Positions 41,573 to 49,763 of a stretch of DNA of 64,000 nucleotides are shown here, piece after piece (positions within the stretch are counted from its first letter, which is position 1; every line of letters begins with the position of its first letter). The notes beneath the pieces were generated by a model that made no database searches, had not been told where the DNA came from, and saw only the letters and a program-made list of their open reading frames with translations. A program made the position numbers and the translations under genes. The stretch is from Streptomyces capoamus (GTDB lineage: Bacteria > Actinomycetota > Actinomycetes > Streptomycetales > Streptomycetaceae), in NCBI RefSeq assembly GCF_014654935.1, contig NZ_BNBF01000001.1, forward strand, positions 428,058 to 492,057, given 5' to 3'.

Positions 41573-42187
41573 GTGCCCGGCAGGTATGAGCGCCGGGGCG
41601 ACGTCCACGGCCTGGGACGCGCCCCGGCCCGCTCGGCATGCGCCCGGGAGAACGCCCTCACCGCATCTGGGCACGTGCTGCGCTTCCTGCTGCGCAGAGG
41701 CTGGTCGAGACTGACCCGCATCCCGAGGAGCGAGGTGGGGCGCCAGTTGTCCGGCGCCGTGAGCAAGGGCCTGTTCACGGCCACGTCGTTGCCGCTCCTC
41801 GGCATGGGCCGGGACATGCCGACCGGCCGGATGCGGCTGCGCTACCGCCTGTTCTTCACCGACGCGGCCGGGCAGCCGCTCACGCTGAGCGGCTGCAAGA
41901 TTGTGGACGAGGACTCCGGCCACGGACCGTGGGCCGACACCACGACCCTGCACACCCGCATCCTGCGCGGTACCGTACCGGCCGGTGAGGAGGCGGACGC
42001 CCAGGTGGTGGCCACCGGAGTCCTGCGGCTGCGGCTGCCGGATCTCGTCCGCGAGCTCGCGAGCTTCCGGGTGCGGGCGGACACCACCCGGGGCCGGCTG
42101 GCCGCACTGGGCAGGTTCGGCCAGTTCTTCGCCGGCCGCCTCTGGGACGTGTACGTCCAGGACGCCCTCGCCTGGTCACCGGTGTGA
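41573..42187 (+). CDS. Orphan domain protein, possible remnant of a larger enzyme
   Basis: Up to 204 residues. The reliable part begins around HVLRFLLRRGWSRLTRIPRSEV (near 41675) and includes RMRLRYRLFFTDAAGQPLTLSGCKIVDEDSGHGPWADTTTLHTRILRG, then VVATGVLRLRLPDLVRELASFRV and FGQFFAGRLWDVYVQ. From memory this resembles an accessory domain found inside long Streptomyces proteins that also carry alpha/beta-hydrolase and GMC (cholesterol oxidase-like) domains; I am not certain. Here it stands alone. The first 30 codons from GTG 41573 have poorer codon bias and only a weak ribosome site, so the real start may be GTG 41675 or the gene may be a decayed fragment. Confidence 0.5.
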   Translation: MPGRYERRGDVHGLGRAPARSACARENALTASGHVLRFLLRRGWSRLTRIPRSEVGRQLSGAVSKGLFTATSLPLLGMGRDMPTGRMRLRYRLFFTDAAGQPLTLSGCKIVDEDSGHGPWADTTTLHTRILRGTVPAGEEADAQVVATGVLRLRLPDLVRELASFRVRADTTRGRLAALGRFGQFFAGRLWDVYVQDALAWSPV

Positions 42188-42321
42188 CACCGGGCCGGGA
42201 CGCCCGCCGGGCCGGGACGCCGGCCTCCCCTGTGTGGGCGAAGCGACCCGTGCTGTTATTCAATGAGGTGTGGTCCGAGTACGGCCCCGGCGCCGTGCCG
42301 GGGGATTGCTGAGAGAGCCGC

Positions 42322-44478
42322 ATGGACGCCACCCCCTCCCCCTCGTCCTCCTCGGCGTTCGACCTGGTCAGCAGCGCCCTGGGGCGGTACATCCCGCGCG
42401 GCGCAGCGGCCGGGGACGCCGGTTCCGCCGACGCGCGGGGCGACCGCGGGACGCGGGTGGCCGGCGATCCGGCGGCCGGCCGGCAGGAGCAGATCCTCGG
42501 CGCGGTCAACCTGGACAGGGACCTGGTCATCACCCGCTGCAACGTGGACGCCCCCGTGTTCGCGGGTCTGGACGCCCGGGTCGGGCGGCCGTTCGCCGAT
42601 CTCCTGCCGCCCGGGGACGTACCCACGGTCACCCGGCGGCTGCGGCAGGTCCTGGAGACCGGTGAGGCGCACGTGGCCCGGATCCAGCGGCTGCGCCGCG
42701 GCGACGGATCGGAGCTGGTGGTCTCCATGAGCATCCTGCCCGCCGCGCACCCCGAGGAGGGCCTGACCGTCTCCGTGATCGCGATGGCCAGGAGGTTGCA
42801 CCTGTACGCCGCCGAGACCGCGATCGGCACCTCCCTGGACATCGGCGAGACCGCGCAGTCGCTGGCGGAGTCCCTGCTGGCCTGGGGGGACGTGGCCGCC
42901 GTCGACCTCGACTTCGCCGTGTGGACGGGCGAGGGGGTCACCGGCCAGGCGAAGGGGCGCATCCGGCTGCGACGGGCGGCTCTGGTGCCGGACCGGGCCT
43001 GGCCCGAGGGCTACGTCACCCCCGGCGACGATCTCCCCGGCGACGCCAGTCGTCTGCTGGCACAGGCGGTGCTGCGGGACGACGCCCCGCAGACCATCGT
43101 CATACCCGACCGGAAGGCGGTGGAGCGGGTGCTGGGCAGTCCGCGCGTGGTGCGCGCCCTGGTGCCCGGCGAGCGGTCGGCGGGCGTGGCGTGCGTACCG
43201 CTGGTCCTGGACGGCACCCCGCCCGTCGTGCTGGGCGTGGCGGAGGTCTGGCGGCGGTCGGACTGCCCCTTCCGCGACAGCGAGCTGTTCGACCTGCAGG
43301 AACTGGTGGCCAGGACCGCCCACCACGTCGACCTGGCGCGTCAGCACCAGCGCGAGCACACGCAGGTGCTGGCCCTGCAGAGCCGGCTGCTGCCCCGGTC
43401 CGGCGGCGACACCGTCGACATCGCCAGCGTCTACCAGCCCGCCACCCCCGACAGCGCGGGTGTCGGCGGCGACTGGGTGAACAGCTTCCCGCTGCCGGAC
43501 GGCCGTACCGCGCTGGTGGTCGGTGACGTCGTCGGACACGGCCTGGGAGCGGCGGCGACCATGGGCCAGCTGAGCATGGAGGCCCGCGCGCTGCTGTCCG
43601 CGGGCCTCGCGCCCGACGAGGTGCTGGAACACCTGGACGAGACGGTGTCGCTGCTGGACGACGCGGACACCGGGCTGACGGCCGGCTACAGCGCCCTCGG
43701 GTCGACCTGCTGCATCGCCCTCTACGACCCGGTCGGCCACCACGTGACGCTGTCCAGCGCCGGCCACCTCCCCCCGGTCCTGGTCCTGCCGGACGGCCAC
43801 GCGGGCCCGCTCGCGGTCCGTCCGCACCCCGGCCTGGGGGCCGAGTTCGCGCTGCGGGAACCGTTCGACGTGCACACGTTCGACGCGCCCCCGGGCTCCC
43901 TGCTCGCGCTGTACACCGACGGTCTGGTGGAGGACCCGTCCGTGCCGATCGACGAGGGCATCGGGAGACTGGCGGAGGCCGTGTCCGCGGTGCACCCCTG
44001 GGACACCCTGCAGGAGGCCGCACGGCACGTCGTCTCCGCGCTGGCACCCGCGCACCCGCGCGACGACGTCGCCCTGCTGCTCGCCCGGACGATCGGCTAC
44101 CGCAACGAGGACACCGCGACCTGGCGGCTGCCCGCCCGCTACGACGCCCCCGCCCGGGCGCGCGCGCAGGTCGCCGCGCTGCTGCGCCAGTGGCACACCC
44201 GGGACGACACCCGGGACGCCGTGCTGGTGCTGGTCAGCGAGCTGGTGACGAACGCGGTGCGCTTCGCCACCGGCCCCGTCACGGTACGGCTGATCAGGGC
44301 CGGCCACGGCCTGCTGTGCGAGGTGGGCGACACCGGGAACGGCAGGCCGCGTCTGCGGCGGGGCGGCCCCTTCGACGACACCGGCCGCGGCCTGCACGTC
44401 GTGCACCGGCTCACCAGCCGGTGGGGGGTGCGGTGGACGGACACCGGCAAGGTGATCTGGGCCGAGGTCACGAGGTGA
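42322..44478 (+). CDS. PAS-GAF-SpoIIE phosphatase with C-terminal anti-sigma-type kinase domain
   Basis: A 718-residue soluble signalling protein: a PAS-like domain (about 60-150), a GAF-like domain (165-340), a PP2C/SpoIIE phosphatase (370-575: GVGGDWVNSFPL, VVGDVVGHGLGAAATMGQL, LALYTDGLVED, RDDVALLL) and an HATPase_c_2 domain (590-715: VSELVTNAVRFATGPVTVRL, DTGRGLHVV). The family dephosphorylates anti-anti-sigma factors while the kinase domain can bind sigma factors. In GGDWVN the residue after W-x is Asn where Asp is usual (GGDWFD in the two relatives at 50698 and 53620), which may alter metal binding. ATG 42322 is preceded by GAGAGAG. Confidence 0.88.
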   Translation: MDATPSPSSSSAFDLVSSALGRYIPRGAAAGDAGSADARGDRGTRVAGDPAAGRQEQILGAVNLDRDLVITRCNVDAPVFAGLDARVGRPFADLLPPGDVPTVTRRLRQVLETGEAHVARIQRLRRGDGSELVVSMSILPAAHPEEGLTVSVIAMARRLHLYAAETAIGTSLDIGETAQSLAESLLAWGDVAAVDLDFAVWTGEGVTGQAKGRIRLRRAALVPDRAWPEGYVTPGDDLPGDASRLLAQAVLRDDAPQTIVIPDRKAVERVLGSPRVVRALVPGERSAGVACVPLVLDGTPPVVLGVAEVWRRSDCPFRDSELFDLQELVARTAHHVDLARQHQREHTQVLALQSRLLPRSGGDTVDIASVYQPATPDSAGVGGDWVNSFPLPDGRTALVVGDVVGHGLGAAATMGQLSMEARALLSAGLAPDEVLEHLDETVSLLDDADTGLTAGYSALGSTCCIALYDPVGHHVTLSSAGHLPPVLVLPDGHAGPLAVRPHPGLGAEFALREPFDVHTFDAPPGSLLALYTDGLVEDPSVPIDEGIGRLAEAVSAVHPWDTLQEAARHVVSALAPAHPRDDVALLLARTIGYRNEDTATWRLPARYDAPARARAQVAALLRQWHTRDDTRDAVLVLVSELVTNAVRFATGPVTVRLIRAGHGLLCEVGDTGNGRPRLRRGGPFDDTGRGLHVVHRLTSRWGVRWTDTGKVIWAEVTR

Positions 44479-44503
44479 CCTGGGCCACGCGCCGGGGACC
44501 CGG

Positions 44504-45694
44504 CTACAGCCACTCCGCTTCGAGGGCGGTGGCGGTGAGGCCCGGCGCCGCCGCGTAGAGCACGGCGCGGTCGCCCGGCTTGCGCCGGCCGGAGTCGTGC
44601 GCCCGCCGCAGGATGTCGAACACGGCGGCGCCCCCGCGGTTGCCGCCGGCGTAGCTCTCCCGGCTGTGGTCGAGCAGCCCCGACGGCCAGGTGTCGGGCA
44701 TCGTCTGCTCCATGTACTCCAGCACGCGCGTGCCGCCGGGGTGCGCGAGCAGCACGTCGGGGTGCCAGCCGTCGGGGGAGTCCGCGTTCCGGGTGCGCAG
44801 CCACTCCCACATCGCGGTGACCGTCTCCTGCACGGCACGCGGACCGCGCCGGTCCATCACGAAGTGGGTGCCGTCCGCCCGTGTCTCCAGGCGGTGCAGG
44901 TCCTGGGTGCCGGGCAGGGTGTGGTGCCAGGCGGCGTCCAGCCGCAGCACCGACTCGCGCCGCGGACGGCCCGTGACCACCGCGGCGACGGCGGTGTCCG
45001 CGAACAGCAACCGGACGATCAGCGACTCGAGGGTGTCGTCCGCGGGCTGGTAGGTGGTGCTCAGCGCCTCCGAGACGACGACCAGCACGACCCGGTCGGG
45101 GTCGGCGGCCACGAGGTCCGCCGCCAGCGCCAGTGAACGGGTCCCCGCGACACAGGCCCACTGCGTGGCCGGCAACAGCATCACGTCGTCGCGCAGCCGC
45201 AACGTGTTGGCCAGGGCTATGTCCAGGCCCGGCAGCGCCGGGGTGGTGGAGTTACTGGTGATCAGACAGTCGACGTCCGCGACGTCCAGTCCGGCGATCT
45301 GCAGGGCCCCGCGCGCCGCGTGCTCCCCGTAGGCCCGCACGGCCTCCCAGGCCGGGGCGGTGCGTTCCTGGACGGTCTGCGGCGCGGGCACGGTGTCGAG
45401 GGCGGCGATCGCGCGCTCCACGTCCTGCGGGCTGAATCCCGCGCCGGCCAGCGCCTCTTGGGCCGGCTCGGTGCCGACGGCGCGCAGTGCGCCGCCGTTG
45501 CCGGGTGCGACGGCGGTCTCCAGCGGCAGCATCCACCCGCGGGTCTCGATGCCCGTGCCGGCCGCGATGCTGTCGATCCGCGGCGCCCAAGCTGCGTGCG
45601 GGTGGCGGCCGCGCACGTCCGCCACGATCTGGCTGGTCTTCACGGCGTGCTTGCCGTGTATTACGGCAGGAGGACACAGGTAAGCGGCCATCAT
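44504..45694 (-). CDS. Type III polyketide synthase
   Basis: A 396-residue chalcone-synthase-fold enzyme. The catalytic triad is recognisable: Cys181 in ATQWACVAG, His318 in LLAHPGGTRVLEYM, and Asn352 in YAGGNRGGAAVFDIL. Such enzymes extend a starter CoA with malonyl-CoA and cyclise it, for example RppA (tetrahydroxynaphthalene) or germicidin synthase. The C-terminal GPG-F/L-T motif is changed to APGLTA, and the residue before the catalytic Cys is Ala rather than Gly, hints of a different pocket. No tailoring gene (P450, methyltransferase, hydroxylase) lies next to it. ATG 45694 (a second ATG follows immediately) has AAAGGTG upstream. Confidence 0.9.
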   Translation of the reverse strand: MMAAYLCPPAVIHGKHAVKTSQIVADVRGRHPHAAWAPRIDSIAAGTGIETRGWMLPLETAVAPGNGGALRAVGTEPAQEALAGAGFSPQDVERAIAALDTVPAPQTVQERTAPAWEAVRAYGEHAARGALQIAGLDVADVDCLITSNSTTPALPGLDIALANTLRLRDDVMLLPATQWACVAGTRSLALAADLVAADPDRVVLVVVSEALSTTYQPADDTLESLIVRLLFADTAVAAVVTGRPRRESVLRLDAAWHHTLPGTQDLHRLETRADGTHFVMDRRGPRAVQETVTAMWEWLRTRNADSPDGWHPDVLLAHPGGTRVLEYMEQTMPDTWPSGLLDHSRESYAGGNRGGAAVFDILRRAHDSGRRKPGDRAVLYAAAPGLTATALEAEWL

Positions 45695-46014
45695 GGGGCA
45701 CCTTTTCAAGGGGAACGGGCGGAAATGGGGGAGAAGGCACGAGCGCTGTGTCATGGGTCACTTTGCTGTGCCATGCCCAAAGGGATCCCGATAAGCCCCA
45801 CTTCGTGGGTCGGCATCCGTTTCGAGCATGGCCGCTAAATGGACATTTCCGCTGTGATGCAGACAACTTAGGCAGGCGTTGAATGCGTGACACGGCACAC
45901 ACCGCGGAGCCGGACCTTCACCTGACCGACCGTCAGGCGGATCGGTGCAACCTAATGGGCGGGTGGTGAGTCTCCTGATCGATCACACCGTGATCGGATC
46001 CACGAGGAGACACC
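45695..46014. promoter_or_regulatory. Divergent region between type III PKS and lipoprotein genes
   Basis: 320 bases without a gene. It contains a dyad CCTGAC-5-GTCAGG (45921-45926 and 45932-45937) of TetR-operator appearance, a perfect 7-bp dyad CGATCAC-3-GTGATCG (45980-45986 and 45990-45996) 7 bases upstream of the lipoprotein ribosome site, and a small CCCAC/GTGGG hairpin (45797-45809) in the PKS leader. No confident -35/-10 boxes. Confidence 0.45.
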
Positions 46015-47097
46015 ATCAACGCCATACGCAAGACCCTCACCGCCACCGCCGTCGCCGGCACCGTCCTCGCGGGCGCCGCCGCCTGCGGAACGGTGGAGCA
46101 GCTCTCCGCCGGCAAGAAGCTCGACCGGGCCTTCGAGAAGCTGGGCGAGAGGAAGACGCTCTCCTTCGAGCTCGACCTGGACACCGACGCCGCGTCCCTG
46201 AAGGCGCTGGACGCCGCGTCCGGCCCCAGGCCCGGCGAGGAGATGCCGGACGAGGCCGCCAAGCTGATGAGCGGTGCGAAGATCGCCTTCACCGTGCAGT
46301 CGAAGAAGCCGATCGACGCGTCGAAGGAGAAGGACTTCGTCGGCATGGCCATGAAGATCAGCGGTCCGGACGGCGACCTCGCCGAGTACCGCGTGATCGG
46401 CGACCTCGTCTACCTCCGCCTCGACGCCCGCTCCCTGGGCGACATGACGGGCAGCCCCGTACCGGCCGCCGAGGACCTGCCCCCTGAGGCCGGGGTCGTC
46501 AAGGACGTCCTGAAGGGCAAGTGGGTCAAGTTCAGCACGAAGGAGATGGACAAGGCGGCGGGCGGCGGTGTCCGGGGAGGTTCCGCGCGCGACCGGTCCC
46601 TCGACGCCGGGACGCGAGCCAAACTCGTGCGGTCCCTGCGCGAGGTCGTCGCCCGCGAGGTGCGGTTCAAGACGGCCGGCGGCGAGGACGGCACCGAGCA
46701 CGTCACCGCCACGGCTCCCTTCCGTACGCTGCTCACCGAGCTGTTCCACGAGATCCGCCCGCTGGCGAAGGGCCTGCCGCCGGGCATGGGGCTGCCGACG
46801 GACAAGGACCTGAAGGACGCCCCGAACGCCAAGGTGACGGCCGACTTCACGCTCAAGAACGGTGAGCTGTCCGAGGTGGACGTCGACCTCGCGGCCCTGG
46901 CGGGGAAGGCCAAGGTCAAGAAGCTGGGCCTGATCCTGCGGATGGGCGGCGGCACCAGGCCCACCGCCCCGGCCGGCGCCAAGGAGCTGGACCTCAAGGG
47001 ACTCATGGGCGGCTTCTTCGGCGCCCCGGCGACGAACGGCGCCGAGTTCGACGACCTGGACCTCGCCGGACAGGACGTCCCCCAGGACGAGTTCTGA
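46015..47097 (+). CDS. Exported lipoprotein with a non-standard ATC start
   Basis: A 360-residue lipoprotein if initiated at ATC 46015. An in-frame TGA at 45991 closes the frame upstream, and no ATG, GTG, TTG or CTG occurs before GTG 46093, which lies beyond the signal sequence. GAGGAG (46004-46009) sits 5 bases before the ATC, exactly where ATG would be expected (ACACC-ATC-AAC). The resulting N-terminus has a basic start (INAIRKT), a hydrophobic core and a lipobox ending LAGAAAC with Cys24. The rest alternates short beta-type segments (DLVYLRLDARSL; KVTADFTLKNGELSEVDVDL) as in LppX/LprG-like proteins. Function unknown. Either ATC initiation, a start-codon mutation, or a base error must explain the start. 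Confidence 0.8.
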   Translation: MNAIRKTLTATAVAGTVLAGAAACGTVEQLSAGKKLDRAFEKLGERKTLSFELDLDTDAASLKALDAASGPRPGEEMPDEAAKLMSGAKIAFTVQSKKPIDASKEKDFVGMAMKISGPDGDLAEYRVIGDLVYLRLDARSLGDMTGSPVPAAEDLPPEAGVVKDVLKGKWVKFSTKEMDKAAGGGVRGGSARDRSLDAGTRAKLVRSLREVVAREVRFKTAGGEDGTEHVTATAPFRTLLTELFHEIRPLAKGLPPGMGLPTDKDLKDAPNAKVTADFTLKNGELSEVDVDLAALAGKAKVKKLGLILRMGGGTRPTAPAGAKELDLKGLMGGFFGAPATNGAEFDDLDLAGQDVPQDEF

Positions 47098-47121
47098 GCC
47101 GGCCCGCTCCGGCGCGTGCCG

Positions 47122-47141
47122 CCCCGGCGGACGCGCCGGGG
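47122..47141. terminator. Bidirectional hairpin terminator
   Basis: A perfect 8-bp stem CCCCGGCG/CGCCGGGG with a 4-base loop lies between two convergent genes (lipoprotein ending 47097, regulator ending 47176). There is no T-run, which is usual for Streptomyces. Confidence 0.75.
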
Positions 47142-47175
47142 TGACCCGCGAGCCGTGTCCCGGAGCGCGCACGCG

Positions 47176-49641
47176 TCACCCGGGCGCGCGCTGCCCGGAC
47201 TCGGTCCGCGCGGCCACCCACAGGGCGATCTGCGTGCGTGACCGCATGCCCAGCTTGTCGCGCACCTTGTCCAGGTGCGTGGCGACCGTGTGGGCCGAAA
47301 GGCCCAGGCGCTGGGCGATCTGACGGTTGGTCAGTCCGTCGGCGACCAGCTCGGCCACCATGAACTCCCTCCCGGTCAGCGTGCACTTGCCGGCGGCCGC
47401 CGTCCCGCCCGCCGCCTCTCGCCGGCCGTCGCTCCGCGTCCGCAGCGCGTACGCCACGAGCCGTTCCCCGCGCAGCCGGCGGCCGACGCCGGCGGCTGCC
47501 TCCCGGGCGGCGGCCGGCAGCGCCGCCCGGGCAGCGGCCGCGGTCCGCTCCAGCCGCAGGCGCCACGGAGCCTCGGACACGGTGTCGAGCCGACGGCGTG
47601 CCCCCGCGCTCGCCTCGTACAGCAGGAGGGCCCGCCGCGGGTCGCCGCTCTCGGCGGCCACCATGGCCAGGCCCTCCACGGGGTAGAGCGCGTGGAAACT
47701 GGTGGCGGGGACGATCTGCAGCGCCTCGGCGAACAGCCTCTCGGCACTGTCCGGCCGCCCCAGGACCAGCCGCACGGCGCCCGCCGTGTGCAGAGCGGCC
47801 GCGACCCGGCTCCAGCGGGCGTCGGCCCGGAGCACGGGCAGGCAGCGGGACATGAGCGTCTCGGCCTCCCGGGCCCCGCCCGCCTGCAGCAGCGCCCAGG
47901 CCAGATGGTGGGTGCACCACGCGACGCCCTGGGGGGTGTCCAGTGCCGCCAGGACGTCCAGGCACTCGCGCAGATCCGCGACGGCCGCGGCGAACTCCCC
48001 GCGGCACAGCCGCGCCGCGGCGCGCGCGTCCAACGCGTTGGCGAGTCCGGCGGGGTGCCGGCGCGCCCGCTCCACGCTCACCGCCCGCTCCCCGAGGCGC
48101 AGGGCCCGCGCCAGGTCGGCCCGCTGGCAGGCGACGCGCGCGGCGAGCGCCGCTACCGCCCCGCCCAGCGCCCCGGCGCCGGTCTCCCGCGGCAGTTCCC
48201 CCAGCAGGGCCTGGGCGGCCGAGGGCTGCTCCTGCTCGTAGTGCACGCGGGCCAGTTCCAGCACCAGCCGGGACCGCACGGCACCGTCGGGGACGGTGGT
48301 GCGGGCCAGGGCAGCCGCGAGGTTGTCCCGCTCCGCGGCCAGCGGGCTGCCGGCCTGGTCGGGGAACACCTCGTCAGCGGCCCCGTCGGCCAGCCCGTTC
48401 AGCCACTGGACCATCCGGTGTCCGGTGGCGGGCAGTTCGCCCGATGCGCGCAGGCACTCCAGCGCGTAGGCGCGGACGGCGCCCAGCTGCCGGAACCGTG
48501 CCGTTCCCCCGTCCCCCGCCAGCCGCACGAGCAGGGACTTCGCCTCCAGGGCACACAGCAGGCCGAGCACCCGTTCCGGTGCGACCGCTCCGCCGGAGCA
48601 GACCGTCCGCGCCGCGGCCGTGTCGAACCCGCCGACGAGGACCGCGAGACGCCGGAAGACCGCCTGTTCGGCCGGGTCGAGCAGCCGGTGGCTCCAGTCG
48701 ATGGTGGCGGCCAGTTCACGGTGGCGCCCGGGGCCGGTCCGGTGGCCGCCCGCCAGGAGGGACAGGGGGGACATCCGGCCGTCCAGCCCCGCGAGGATCT
48801 CGTCGAGCGGCAGGGTCCCGGCCCGGCGGGCCGCCAGTTCGACGGCGAGCGTCAGTCCGTCCAGCCTGCGGCAGATCTCGGCGACCGTCCGGCCGTTCCC
48901 GCGGTGCAGCCTGAATCCCGGTGAGCAGCCGGCGGCACGCTCGACGAACAGCCGGACGGCGTCCGCCCGCAGCAGCACCACCGGGTCGTCACCGGCGTCG
49001 GCCGGCGGCAGGGTCAGTTCGCCGACCCGGAACACGGTCTCCCCGGGCACCCGCAGGGCCTCCCGGCTGGTGGCCAGGATCCGCAGCCGCGGGCACCGGC
49101 TCAGCAGGGTCGCGACCAGCCGGGCGCACGGCTCGGCCACGTGCTCGCAGTTGTCCAGGACCAGCAGCCGGCGTGCGTCACCGATCGCGTGGACCAGGAC
49201 GTCGGCACCGGACCGCCCGGCCCGTTCCGGCGCGGCGAGTGCGGCGGCGACGGTCTGCGCGAGCGCGGCGCCGTCGTGCAGCGCGTCGAGTTCCACCAGG
49301 TCCACCGGTTGGTGACGGCCGGTCAGGCCCCGGGCGAACTCCAGCGCCAGCCGGGTCTTGCCGACGCCGCCGGCGCCGGTCAGCGTCACCAGCCGCGACG
49401 TCCTGGACAGGGCGCGCAGCCGGGTCAGCTCCGCCCGCCGGCCCACGAAGGAGTCGAAGGCCGGCGGCAGACCGCCGGCCGGGGAGACGGTACCCGCCGC
49501 GGGTGGTGCCGTGGCCGTCCGCGCCCGGTGCGCCGAGCGCTGCCGGAACGCCCTTTGCCGGCAGGCGCCGGAGCAGTAGCGGGCCGGCCGGCCGCGACGG
49601 GGCCGGCCGGTCAGGGGCGCGCCGCACGACTCGCATGTCAT
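47176..49641 (-). CDS. Zinc-ribbon, NB-ARC-type ATPase, LuxR regulator
   Basis: An 821-residue regulator. The N-terminus MTCESCGAPLTGRP..RYCSGACRQRAFRQR has four Cys (3, 6, 23, 27) forming a small zinc ribbon. Next comes an AfsR/NB-ARC-like ATPase: FVGRRAELTRLRAL, Walker A GAGGVGKT (about 88-95), RLLVLDNCEH and ATSREALRVPGE. About 350 residues of TPR-like helices follow, then a LuxR helix-turn-helix (about 745-805: LTGREFMVAELVADGLTNRQIAQRLGLSAHTVATHLDKVRDKLGMRSRTQI). It would oligomerise on ATP and a signal, then bind DNA. The upstream gene on the same strand is a secreted dioxygenase, separated by a strong terminator, so it probably has its own promoter. Confidence 0.88.
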   Translation of the reverse strand: MTCESCGAPLTGRPRRGRPARYCSGACRQRAFRQRSAHRARTATAPPAAGTVSPAGGLPPAFDSFVGRRAELTRLRALSRTSRLVTLTGAGGVGKTRLALEFARGLTGRHQPVDLVELDALHDGAALAQTVAAALAAPERAGRSGADVLVHAIGDARRLLVLDNCEHVAEPCARLVATLLSRCPRLRILATSREALRVPGETVFRVGELTLPPADAGDDPVVLLRADAVRLFVERAAGCSPGFRLHRGNGRTVAEICRRLDGLTLAVELAARRAGTLPLDEILAGLDGRMSPLSLLAGGHRTGPGRHRELAATIDWSHRLLDPAEQAVFRRLAVLVGGFDTAAARTVCSGGAVAPERVLGLLCALEAKSLLVRLAGDGGTARFRQLGAVRAYALECLRASGELPATGHRMVQWLNGLADGAADEVFPDQAGSPLAAERDNLAAALARTTVPDGAVRSRLVLELARVHYEQEQPSAAQALLGELPRETGAGALGGAVAALAARVACQRADLARALRLGERAVSVERARRHPAGLANALDARAAARLCRGEFAAAVADLRECLDVLAALDTPQGVAWCTHHLAWALLQAGGAREAETLMSRCLPVLRADARWSRVAAALHTAGAVRLVLGRPDSAERLFAEALQIVPATSFHALYPVEGLAMVAAESGDPRRALLLYEASAGARRRLDTVSEAPWRLRLERTAAAARAALPAAAREAAAGVGRRLRGERLVAYALRTRSDGRREAAGGTAAAGKCTLTGREFMVAELVADGLTNRQIAQRLGLSAHTVATHLDKVRDKLGMRSRTQIALWVAARTESGQRAPG

Positions 49642-49709
49642 GCTCCGGTCAACCTCGATTCCCGCGCGCCCATTCCGGCCTCCCGCACGGCGTCCTGCGA
49701 CCCGCGGCG

Positions 49710-49754
49710 CCGGGCGGTGACCGGCGCCGCGCCGCCACGCCGGTCACCGCCCGG
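49710..49754 (-). terminator. Strong hairpin terminator after the dioxygenase gene
   Basis: A perfect 15-bp stem (49710-49724 with 49740-49754, left arm CCGGGCGGTGACCGG) and a 15-base loop, starting about 9 bases after the dioxygenase stop. It separates that gene from the LuxR-type regulator on the same strand. Confidence 0.85.
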
Positions 49755-49763
49755 GCCGGGGCG

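Noticed and set aside
41010-41817. Minus-strand ORFs of 209-259 codons over the small basic gene
   Set aside because: They are antisense to a gene with a strong ribosome site and lack recognisable domains or starts.
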